In this document: in pieces, positions 1 to 7,819 of the stretch
How the letters are laid out: every line of letters starts with the position of its first letter
Numbering within the stretch: position 1 is the first letter of the stretch
Assembly: GCF_000759475.1 (NCBI RefSeq)
Contig: NZ_CP009454.1
Span: 2,914,001 to 2,978,000 of the forward strand
Reading direction: 5' to 3'
Source of the DNA: Pantoea rwandensis
GTDB taxonomy: Bacteria; Pseudomonadota; Gammaproteobacteria; Enterobacterales; Enterobacteriaceae
Length of the DNA: 64,000 nucleotides
Notes under the pieces: generated by a model
Told to the model about the DNA's origin: nothing
What the model saw: the letters and a program-made list of their open reading frames with translations, nothing else
Database searches by the model: none
Program-made: the position numbers and the translations under genes

Positions 1-144
1 AATGACTGGAATAACCCGGTCTGGATACACGACACATTGCTGAACAATGTTTTTTTCTTTAGGCGTGCTAAACAACTGATAACAAGCATTACCATCTTCA
101 TCAAATGTCGGCTCAATTTTTGGTGTCGTTTTTTCCTCAGACAT
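1..144 (-). CDS. Second copy of Tle-type lipase effector, N-terminus only
   Basis: Only the first 48 codons lie in the window; the gene continues past the left edge. The ATG (complement at 142-144) is preceded by an AAGGAG motif inside the end of the upstream vgrG-tail, the same arrangement as in the complete copy at 2428-4035. The visible 48 residues are the same as those of the complete copy (one silent base change seen by eye). It therefore begins a second effector cassette. Whether the rest is identical, divergent or broken cannot be seen here. Confidence 0.8.
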   Translation of the reverse strand, partial: MSEEKTTPKIEPTFDEDGNACYQLFSTPKEKNIVQQCVVYPDRVIPVI

Positions 145-146
145 GA

Positions 147-1190
147 CTAACGCTCCTTGTTCAAGTTTAAATTGATGCTGGCAATGTCAGGAAAGCTTTG
201 AGGGGCTATTTTCCCTGCAGCATCTGAATTAGCTGATGTCTTCCCGAGATCACTACTCACATTCCCCTGATGACTTTTTACCGCTTCTTTGGTTCCTGCC
301 CGGATGAGTTGCGTGTTGAGTTCATAATTACCCTGTTGCCAGGTATTAAACATTTCGCTTGCGCTTTGACCACCGAATTTTTGCCATACCGCTGCGCGCT
401 GAATAATTTTATCCGGGGCACCGCTCTCTACTTCACCGTTTCCTATTCTCAGATAAGCACCACCGCTACCTACCAGCAAAATATCCTGTTTGGCACGAAT
501 GAAAACTTTACCTTCGCTACTACTGATACGTACATCCTGGAAGGCATCCAGCAACATCTCATCACTCTGAGACTGAATTTCGACTTTCCCCTTCGCTGCT
601 AGTAACTTCAGTCCCAGCTTCTGTGCAAACAGGCTGATTCTTTCGCCCGCTGCCACCGTGAAAGCTTTCATTACGCTGAAGTCAGTGTTTTTACAGCTGG
701 TTGCAATGAGGTTTTCACCTGCTGACAGTTGCAGGCTTTTAGTCGTGGCTTGCGCGATGCCGCCTGGCGCTGAGAGCAGTAGTGCAGACTGCTTCAGCTC
801 TGTGATGGCATCACTCAAAAGCGACTTCTGGGTTTGTAAATCCGCCAATTCGGCTTTTGCCATCTCTGCTGCACTTCGCAAGGACTCAGTTAACTGCTGC
901 GCCTTTTGAAGTTCGCTAAGAGCATCCTGCATCGACAACATCTTCCCATGTGCCTGGGGCTGAATATCCGCACTGATAAACACGCCTTTGCCACCACGGA
1001 TGGCGATATGATTATCAGTCCGCAGCTCTGCTCCTTCGCCACGAATCTCACGCCGCGCATCAACATTGTGACCTAAATTAAGCTGCGTCTTACCCCCATA
1101 CTCCGTGCTGAGCTTGATGTACTCCTCACCCCGCTTGTCCTCCATGCGCAGCTTGTTCAGCCCTGCCGTGCGGATAACATTGTGGGTACT
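147..1190 (-). pseudogene. Orphan 3' end of vgrG (truncated duplicate)
   Basis: This stretch matches the last ~347 codons of the complete vgrG (4038-6560), from the conserved stretch ending in residues NVIRTAGLNKLRM through the DUF2345-like region, the coiled coil and the C-terminal NLNLNKER. The match stops at 1190; beyond it the sequence is unrelated and an in-frame TAA occurs four codons further upstream in the reading direction. The gp27/gp5-like base of the spike is missing, so it cannot build a spike by itself. An internal ATG at 1143-1145 could start a 332-residue tail protein but has no convincing ribosome binding site. Probably a silent tail cassette that travelled with the downstream effector gene; expression as a separate tail protein is possible but unsupported. 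Confidence 0.85.
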
Positions 1191-1333
1191 AGCCTTTGAT
1201 TAAAAACAGCAAAAAATATTTGGATGGAATGACAATTTACATTGCATGAAAGAATGTCTGGCAATAGACAGGCGACATTCAGTGCAAAAAAATCTATATG
1301 TCATACGATGCACTAATAATTAGTTGAAGCAGG

Positions 1334-2431
1334 CTATTTTGCTATCGCATTTGGGCGGATACGGATAGTGTCGGTAATCTGCTGCCAGATACTTACAGCT
1401 TCGGCCTCTGTAAGACGTCGCTCGCCCTCCAGGCCCTGCTGCAGGAACGTCAGAGATAACATTGGATGCTTGGGAGATGCCGTTTTTTCATTGATATTAA
1501 TGACAAATCGCAGGGCTTGCTCACCATTGGTATTACTTAACTGTCCCTGCGCTAACCACTGCTCTGCGTATAATCCATTTATTTCGCGACGACCACTGAG
1601 GATAGTATAGCCTCCCGCCTTTTTAATGTTGCGCTCCATCATGGTGCTTCTTTCCAGTAGAGAATCTTCAGAGGCGCTATAATTATCACTGTCAAAATGA
1701 AATTTTATAGCGGGGTATTCTAAAGAAGTGTAATTCGCACTAACTTCCTCTTTAGGTTGAGCATTTCCATCTTTAATAAATAATTCTGGCAGGCAAAACC
1801 CTGGTTCTTGAGGGATTTCATTCTCCTGCTTACCGGAAATACGTGTGAGAAAATCTATTAGCTCAACCAGTTTTTTCGGAACAGTATCACCGTAGATTTC
1901 AGGGGTCAACTTTCGTTCTTCATCATAACGTGATGACAATCCATTATCGGCTTCTAAAGTTATTTCTATTGCAATGCCATTGGTATAAAGGTGCGCTTCA
2001 AGTATACGTGATGCGTCAACAACCTGTGTACTTTTATTTCTTTCAAATATGATCCCTTCCATACCGTCAGGTAAGGAATAAACTCCCTTAAGATAAGGCA
2101 TATCCAGAGGCCTCAACGTTTTCGTTGCGGATAGTTCGGCCTCCCTCAAGCGAATTTTTTGCTTAAATGCCGGGTGATATATACGCTTATATTTAATCGG
2201 CATTCCATCAATAAACGCCATAACATTATCGTGTGTAATAGTATATGTTTCAGGAAGGTCAATCATGTAACGACCAAAACAGCGAGTGACCGCTTCTTGT
2301 AAAAAATGTGTCACGTTTTTACGCTCCTCAGAACTTAAATTGATTCGTGGCGGCAGCCAGCTATAACCGTACCATCCGAAAAAAACGGCAAATAAAAGTA
2401 CTAGCGCGAGAATAGTTTTATTAATTTTCAC
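1334..2431 (-). CDS. T6SS immunity protein, Tli4-like
   Basis: A 365-residue protein with a short cytoplasmic N-terminus, one hydrophobic anchor (about residues 8-24) and a large presumably periplasmic part. The CFGRYMIDLP motif near residue 50 is typical of Tli4-family immunity proteins that protect against type VI phospholipase effectors. Translation starts at GTG and overlaps the effector stop codon (GTGA), so the two are translationally coupled, as expected for an effector-immunity pair. The periplasmic placement fits a Tle lipase that attacks membranes from the periplasm. Family assignment rests on motif recognition and neighbourhood; binding to the adjacent effector is inferred. Confidence 0.75.
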   Translation of the reverse strand: MKINKTILALVLLFAVFFGWYGYSWLPPRINLSSEERKNVTHFLQEAVTRCFGRYMIDLPETYTITHDNVMAFIDGMPIKYKRIYHPAFKQKIRLREAELSATKTLRPLDMPYLKGVYSLPDGMEGIIFERNKSTQVVDASRILEAHLYTNGIAIEITLEADNGLSSRYDEERKLTPEIYGDTVPKKLVELIDFLTRISGKQENEIPQEPGFCLPELFIKDGNAQPKEEVSANYTSLEYPAIKFHFDSDNYSASEDSLLERSTMMERNIKKAGGYTILSGRREINGLYAEQWLAQGQLSNTNGEQALRFVININEKTASPKHPMLSLTFLQQGLEGERRLTEAEAVSIWQQITDTIRIRPNAIAK

Positions 2432-4035
2432 TCATCCCTCAGCGTTGTCTGTTTTATGTTCTGAACAATTTTCACAAGCGCCCGCAAGGTAAACTGCTGC
2501 GCCAACTGGTTCTGGAAGGCAGACTCATGTTCGACCGAAACCTGAAACCTTGCCTGTAAATAGTGTTCAGCAATACATCCGGAGCGAACTGGCACCGTAC
2601 CGTCCCCCGCTTCTTCTGCAGACAACAATTGAAAAGTCTGATGAATGCCTTTTGCCCACCCGTTTCCGGACAAGGGCGATGAAATACTTCGCTTATCAAG
2701 CATCTCGGTTTTATCAACCGCGCGACCTGCCAGCACGTCACGCTGACGATTACGATTCAGCCATGCATCTACACGCGGTGTATTGGCTCGCCAGCAGACG
2801 TCGCCGTATGATCGATAGGTCTTATCTGCACTGTAGAAGGCCCAACTTTGGGGGTGATACTTCCCAGAAAGCTCCTCAATAAAAGGCTTAACTTCACGTT
2901 GTATTATTTTTGAGAATGTTTCCCAGTCCCTGTCCAAACCTGCTTGATTTAAGCTTTTGCTGGGATTTATAAATTGGTCTTCACACAATCCCCACCACTT
3001 ATCCCGCTGCAAATAAATTTCGCTATAAGGATCTTCTTCCGGAAATGCATGAGTAGTTTTATCATCCGTTATCTTCAACCAGTGCTGTCCGTAGGCTTTC
3101 CCAGGTAACAACTGCAAAGGGCCGGAAGACTGTGAGAGGACTGCAGTCATGGCTTTGGCATTTCCTCCCAGCACCTGAGCAGCAACCCATCCCTTTGCGT
3201 TCCCTGAACCGTTTTCTGTTCCTGCTTTCATTCTGCGGTAAGTCGCCGCAGCTCCCAGCGCTGGCATCACGCCATGTATTACCCCTAGTACCCTATCTGC
3301 TCCTCCGAGGTGCTGCGTATAGTGTCTTGCAACCAGGCCCCCCATAGAGTGGGTAATCAAAATAACCTTCTCACACTGCCGTTCATATTGCCGGTAAAAC
3401 TGAATTTGCTTATCTATGTATTTAGCCAGCGCTGTTGCTGAATCAGAGTTTGATTGCAGCCAGTTATACCCCAAAGCAAAGACAGGAAAGAGATAGCGGT
3501 ATGTCAAATCCACCTCTTCCTTACTTAGTGATACATCACCCTTCTCCGTTTTCAGCGTAGTCTGTAGCAAACTTGCACGTTCATTAGAGTCACCATCATT
3601 AAAGTCGTTGAGCGTATTTTGTAGCCAGTTAAGGAAAGTAGCATAACTGGTATAACCTACGGTTCCCCAGCCGCGTTCCCGACGAGTTTTAAGAAGGTAG
3701 AGCTCTGATTTTTCGTCTATTTTCCCACCATCATCGACAACGACTTTTTTTGGATCCAACTTTTTCTTTCTAGTCTCAGCATTTGTGCCAAACCAGTCAC
3801 CAGCAATCTGATCATTGCTATCCAGGCGCCAGATCTTTAATCCGTCTTCATCATCACTTTTTAAATTGCTGCCCATTACACCCGGAATAAAAATGACTGG
3901 AATAACCCTGTCTGGATACACGACACATTGCTGAACAATGTTTTTTTCTTTAGGCGTGCTAAACAACTGATAACAAGCATTACCATCTTCATCAAATGTC
4001 GGCTCAATTTTTGGTGTCGTTTTTTCCTCAGACAT
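2428..4035 (-). CDS. T6SS lipase/phospholipase effector (Tle family)
   Basis: A 535-residue alpha/beta hydrolase. The oxyanion-type segment FIPGVMGSNL is at residues 49-58, the nucleophile elbow THSMGG puts the serine at 230, and likely triad partners are Asp478 (AGDGTVP) and His503 (VEHES). The first elbow residue is Thr instead of Gly, so the motif is TxSxG. It starts 2 bp after the vgrG stop with AAGGAG inside the vgrG end, and is followed by an overlapping Tli4-like immunity gene, so it is most likely carried on this VgrG and delivered to the target cell envelope. The Tli4-type partner suggests a Tle4-like class, but the class is not certain. No signal peptide is seen, as expected for a T6SS cargo. 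Confidence 0.8.
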   Translation of the reverse strand: MSEEKTTPKIEPTFDEDGNACYQLFSTPKEKNIVQQCVVYPDRVIPVIFIPGVMGSNLKSDDEDGLKIWRLDSNDQIAGDWFGTNAETRKKKLDPKKVVVDDGGKIDEKSELYLLKTRRERGWGTVGYTSYATFLNWLQNTLNDFNDGDSNERASLLQTTLKTEKGDVSLSKEEVDLTYRYLFPVFALGYNWLQSNSDSATALAKYIDKQIQFYRQYERQCEKVILITHSMGGLVARHYTQHLGGADRVLGVIHGVMPALGAAATYRRMKAGTENGSGNAKGWVAAQVLGGNAKAMTAVLSQSSGPLQLLPGKAYGQHWLKITDDKTTHAFPEEDPYSEIYLQRDKWWGLCEDQFINPSKSLNQAGLDRDWETFSKIIQREVKPFIEELSGKYHPQSWAFYSADKTYRSYGDVCWRANTPRVDAWLNRNRQRDVLAGRAVDKTEMLDKRSISSPLSGNGWAKGIHQTFQLLSAEEAGDGTVPVRSGCIAEHYLQARFQVSVEHESAFQNQLAQQFTLRALVKIVQNIKQTTLRDE

Positions 4036-5081
4036 GACTAACGCTCCTTGTTCAAGTTTAAATTGATGCTGGCAATGTCAGGAAAGCTTTGAGGGGCTAT
4101 TTTCCCTGCAGCATCTGAATTAGCTGATGTCTTCCCGAGATCACTACTCACATTCCCCTGATGACTTTTTACCGCTTCTTTGGTTCCTGCCCGGATGAGT
4201 TGCGTGTTGAGTTCATAATTACCCTGTTGCCAGGTATTAAACATTTCGCTTGCGCTTTGACCACCGAATTTTTGCCATACCGCTGCGCGCTGAATAATTT
4301 TATCCGGGGCACCGCTCTCTACTTCACCGTTTCCTATTCTCAGATAAGCACCACCGCTACCTACCAGCAAAATATCCTGTTTGGCACGAATGAAAACTTT
4401 ACCTTCGCTACTACTGATACGTACATCCTGGAATGCATCCAGCAACATCTCATCACTCTGAGACTGAATTTCGACTTTCCCCTTCGCCGCTAATAACTTC
4501 AGTCCCAGCTTCTGTGCAAACAGGCTGATTCTTTCGCCCGCTGCCACCGTGAAAGCTTTCATTACGCTGAAGTCAGTGTTTTTACAGCTGGTTGCAATGA
4601 GGTTTTCACCTGCTGACAGTTGCAGGCTTTTAGTCGTGGCTTGCGCTATGCCACCTGGCGCTGAGAGCAGTAGTGCAGACTGCTTCAGCTCTGTGATGGC
4701 ATCACTCAAAAGCGACTTCTGGGTTTGTAAATCCGCCAATTCGGCTTTTGCCATCTCTGCTGCACTTCGCAAGGACTCAGTTAACTGCTGCGCCTTTTGA
4801 AGTTCGCTAAGAGCATCTTGCATCGACAACATCTTCCCATGTGCCTGAGGCTGAATATCCGCACTGATAAACACGCCTTTACCACCACGGATAGCGATAT
4901 GATTATCAGTCCGCAACTCCGCCCCTTCGCCACGAAGCCCACGCCGCGCATCAACATTGTGACCTAAATTAAGCTGCGTTTTCCCCCCATACTCCGTGCT
5001 GAGCTTGATGTGCTCCTCACCACGCTTGTCCTCCATGCGCAGCTTGTTCAGGCCAGCCGTGCGGATAACGTTGCGGGTACT
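3892..5081. repeat. Direct repeat, right copy (inside intact tle and vgrG)
   Basis: Partner of the repeat at 1-1190. It covers the C-terminal third of the intact vgrG and the first 144 bp of the intact effector gene. The unique segment between the two copies (1191-3891) carries the immunity gene and most of the effector gene, so homologous recombination between the repeats would delete exactly one effector-immunity unit. Confidence 0.9.
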
Positions 5082-6560
5082 GTTTTTCTCAGTAACGTGA
5101 TCAACATGACGCGAATCATGCAGCGCATGAGCAATATAGGGCTGGTCCGGATCCCCCTCACGAAACGCTATGGCCACCTCCGTTCCCTGTATCAGCGGGA
5201 AATGGAATCCATACATATCCCCACAGTAAGGTTTAGCAAGACGAACGGGCATACTTTCAAGACCGCGATCCTTGCCCTCCTCGTCCGCATCAAACACCAC
5301 ACGGTATAACCCGGATGCATCCTGCCAGGCGTAGATGTCGTTGTCTTTCGCGCTGGTCACGCGAGCCGTCATGGTGCCGCTGACCTTAGGTCGGGCAAGC
5401 AGTGCGGGACGCCAGCAAAGCGTCTCACTGTAAGGCACGGCATTCAGACTGGCCTGGAATCCGGAGCGCCGGCTCGCACTGACATTGATTCGGGTGATGA
5501 AAAAGGGCGTCTGCAACTGCGCAGGCAGCGTGGGTATGCCTGTCTCGGTGACAGATAAAACGTGGCCCGGGCTGATAAATGCGTCGTTGCAGATTCCCGT
5601 TATCAGCGTCTGTCGGGCAAGAAAACGTTCATGGTCGAGACGGGCATAAAAGTTTGCGGTCTCGGCCTCCGGAACATACTTATCACCGCTGTAGGGATGG
5701 CGCGGACGATAGTGATACACCTCCCCGTAAGTGATGTTGTCACCATCACCCCGCGTCATATCTGCCTTCACCGACCGCAGCACGCGCTGTGCCTCACGGT
5801 GGTTATAATCCTTAGTCACCACACCCGCTTCAACCACGTTATGGGTCAGATTCAGATTCCAGATGGATTCCTGGGCGTTGTCTTCCAGGCCCGATGGGCT
5901 GTTCAGCGGCAGCGATTTCTGCTCAGAATAAGCGCTCTGCGTGTCGCCAAACCGGATGACCTCAGTATGTGTGTCGGGCTGAAGCGTGAAGTAGTAGAAG
6001 ATGCCTATTTCAGACAGCAGGCGCTGAACAAACTTCAGGTCACTTTCCTGATACTGGTTAATCTGTTCCCTTCTGGGATAGTCATGCTTCAGGCTGAACT
6101 CATATTCCCACCCGTGAAAACCATGCTCATCCAGTATCTGACTGACGACTTCCGGCACGGATTTATTCACAAAGAAGCGATGTGTGCGGTATTGCTTATC
6201 CAGAAGCGCAAAGCGGGGCTCAATAATAATGAGATAACTGACCTGGTCGGCGGAACCCGTCAGGCGGCGGAAATCGGTGATATAACCATGAACAATCTTC
6301 TGCGATTCGAATTTCTGCAGAGGTCCAATGCCCATAGTCAGCGTGACCGCTTTGCGCAGCATCCGGTCTGGTGAAATATCTTTATCCGGGCTGGTGAACA
6401 TCACGCTGTAGAGGTAGTTCTCGCTCAGCGCTTCCACGCCCGTAATATTTTCCACATCAATCGGTGAATTGCAGGCTGGAATCAATAAAGAATAACGATT
6501 GAGCGTAGAGGAAATTGCCGATGCTGTTTTTTCTATTAGGCCAGAGGGGGTCATTGTCAT
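4038..6560 (-). CDS. vgrG: Type VI secretion spike protein VgrG
   Basis: An 840-residue VgrG/TssI. Residues ~20-390 are the gp27-like base, ~395-480 the gp5 OB-fold with the typical FHFPLIQGTEVAIAF...GDPDQPYIAHALHDS run, then a DUF2345-like region (~510-575 and ~640-760) interrupted by a helical, coiled-coil-prone segment (~580-632). It forms the puncturing tip of the T6SS tube, and the long tail usually docks a dedicated effector; the next gene is a lipase effector. Two ATGs six bases apart follow AAGGAG; the second (6552-6554) has the better spacing. No other T6SS structural gene is present except an hcp remnant, so this is an orphan vgrG island that depends on an apparatus encoded elsewhere. 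Confidence 0.93.
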   Translation of the reverse strand: MTMTPSGLIEKTASAISSTLNRYSLLIPACNSPIDVENITGVEALSENYLYSVMFTSPDKDISPDRMLRKAVTLTMGIGPLQKFESQKIVHGYITDFRRLTGSADQVSYLIIIEPRFALLDKQYRTHRFFVNKSVPEVVSQILDEHGFHGWEYEFSLKHDYPRREQINQYQESDLKFVQRLLSEIGIFYYFTLQPDTHTEVIRFGDTQSAYSEQKSLPLNSPSGLEDNAQESIWNLNLTHNVVEAGVVTKDYNHREAQRVLRSVKADMTRGDGDNITYGEVYHYRPRHPYSGDKYVPEAETANFYARLDHERFLARQTLITGICNDAFISPGHVLSVTETGIPTLPAQLQTPFFITRINVSASRRSGFQASLNAVPYSETLCWRPALLARPKVSGTMTARVTSAKDNDIYAWQDASGLYRVVFDADEEGKDRGLESMPVRLAKPYCGDMYGFHFPLIQGTEVAIAFREGDPDQPYIAHALHDSRHVDHVTEKNSTRNVIRTAGLNKLRMEDKRGEEHIKLSTEYGGKTQLNLGHNVDARRGLRGEGAELRTDNHIAIRGGKGVFISADIQPQAHGKMLSMQDALSELQKAQQLTESLRSAAEMAKAELADLQTQKSLLSDAITELKQSALLLSAPGGIAQATTKSLQLSAGENLIATSCKNTDFSVMKAFTVAAGERISLFAQKLGLKLLAAKGKVEIQSQSDEMLLDAFQDVRISSSEGKVFIRAKQDILLVGSGGAYLRIGNGEVESGAPDKIIQRAAVWQKFGGQSASEMFNTWQQGNYELNTQLIRAGTKEAVKSHQGNVSSDLGKTSANSDAAGKIAPQSFPDIASINLNLNKER

Positions 6561-6912
6561 TCTCTCCTTGATGACGAATTGTTATGTCTCCCACTAATTG
6601 CAGAGAGAATAACGTCAGTAATATTTTATTTCTTGATTGCCGATATTGACTTCTTTATCAAGCTATCAGGGATTAACATCACCGATATTGCATGCTTTTC
6701 CACAAGGAAAAACCGCCACCAGTGATTGTCATACGACTGCTGCTACGACTAAAATTGATAAATTCACACTCTGTTTCAGGCACGCTACCGCCCCTGGCCG
6801 TTAACCGAGGCCTATAAGGTCTGAGGCATCTTTAAATCGGTGTATTTTTCAGAGGCGTATTTGCGCGCAGGCGAACCTCTGAAAAAGCGGACAGTGAACC
6901 ACCCACGCGGGC
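6561..6912. other. Intergenic spacer between hcp remnant and vgrG
   Basis: No convincing gene. It contains an 11-bp inverted repeat (6845-6855 and 6876-6886). The vgrG Shine-Dalgarno (AAGGAG on the minus strand, at about 6564-6569) lies at its left end. A 78-codon minus-strand open frame at 6812-7048 is a by-product of the frameshifted hcp remnant and not a gene. Confidence 0.6.
6845..6886. repeat. 11-bp perfect inverted repeat after hcp remnant
   Basis: Arms TTTTTCAGAGG (6845-6855) and CCTCTGAAAAA (6876-6886) are separated by 20 bases. On the minus strand it lies 27 bp past the hcp remnant stop codon. It may have been the hcp terminator or an mRNA-stabilising hairpin; the usual GC-rich stem with a following T run is only partly met. 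Confidence 0.6.
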
Positions 6913-7330
6913 TTACGCGAAGGCGCGTTCGTTCAAGGAATTGGAATGAATGATTTTGACATCCTTGTAAGTCCAGGTTTTTATTCGCTGCGCAGTTCAA
7001 TCTGCTCCAGGTAGTTGTGCTTCTTTTTATAAGTGCCCTTGATGTCATGTGTCGTGCATCTCAGGGTTAACCTTCGCCACCCTTACGTTTTCCTTATGAA
7101 CGTCAGGGGAAGCTCGATTGGCTTATGCGCCCCTGCGGTGTGTAAGTACTGGCGTAAATTGGAACGGACTTTCAAAGCACCCGCTTGATAAGCCCTACTC
7201 ATGATTCAATCGTATAAATAGTGAAGAAAAGCATTAAGACCCGACTTTTCCTGTGAGTTCGTGCGCGAATATAAAGTAATTAACGGACCTAAATCAACAC
7301 TCTACCACGACCGTTTATCGCTGATTTGTA
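6913..7330 (-). pseudogene. Degenerate hcp (T6SS tube protein) remnant
   Basis: Reading the minus strand and allowing several frameshifts gives peptides that line up in order with the C-terminal two-thirds of an Hcp protein: LYIRARTHRKSRV, LFFTIYTIES, ENVRVAKVNPEMHD, DIKGTYKKKHNYLEQIELRSE, KTWTYKDVKIIHSNSLNERAFA and a TAA stop at 6913-6915. Hcp proteins of the family with the MHDIK...KHNHLEQIELRYEKITWTYKDGNIIHSDSWNERA-type end show the same order. The 3' part is unmistakable; the 5' boundary (about 7330) is approximate and the start is not recognisable. At least three frame changes make it non-functional. Its place directly upstream of vgrG is the normal hcp-vgrG order. Confidence 0.8.
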
Positions 7331-7744
7331 TAAGGAAATTCTTAAATTTAACTTTAAGTCATTGTTAGATAGCTCATAACTTAATCAGGAATATCTGAAA
7401 AATTTTTTTAAGAAAATTTATTTTCAGGCGGTCATTTCGTTTAAATGAGAGAAAACCAGTAAGCAGATCTAACAATTTTCATCTGGGGATTACTTTGGGG
7501 GAGATTGCAGTGAACATTGCGCCCGGTACACATTGCCGAGGTTGAGGGGGAAATGCGCCGCCGCTATCTCTGTTTCACAAATAGCACTCAGTTTGGGACA
7601 CATTTTCCTTTCTATCAGAGATGCCGGCAGGTCTGGGCTTTAACCGAAAGGGTATAATCCAATGCATTAACGGGTTGCTATTAATGGAAAAAAACAAAAG
7701 TGGTCATGTAGAATTAAAAGAAATCGTCCTTAAGCTAAAACCTC
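7331..7744. other. AT-rich decayed region without a recognisable gene
   Basis: No long open frame and no family could be recognised on either strand. It contains a 24-codon open frame (7684-7758) that overlaps the longest possible start of the next gene, and a GC-richer patch at about 7490-7570. It looks like residue of the accessory island between the hcp remnant and the oxidoreductase gene. Confidence 0.4.
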
Positions 7745-7819
7745 ATGGCATTAAATAATGGTTATTTGGGACTTCACCATCCCAATTTGACGCCAAAACC
7801 CCAGTCTGAGCCTATGCCG

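Larger units (their letters stand above)
1..1190. repeat. Direct repeat, left copy (vgrG tail plus effector start)
   Basis: Positions 1-1190 align without gaps to 3892-5081 at a constant offset of 3891 bp. By eye about two dozen substitutions separate the copies, and more than half fall in the outer ~200 bp (about 1000-1190). The repeat starts at or beyond the window edge, so its true length is unknown. Confidence 0.9.

Noticed and set aside
5562..6374. 270-codon plus-strand open frame inside vgrG
   Set aside because: Exact antisense shadow of the conserved vgrG base; no ribosome site and no recognisable protein.
6812..7048. 78-codon minus-strand open frame
   Set aside because: It crosses the hcp remnant in the wrong frame and continues into non-coding DNA; no family signal.
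1..7744. Prophage or insertion sequence origin of the left island
   Set aside because: No integrase, transposase, terminal repeats or attachment site were found; the VgrG is a T6SS type with a lipase effector and immunity gene.
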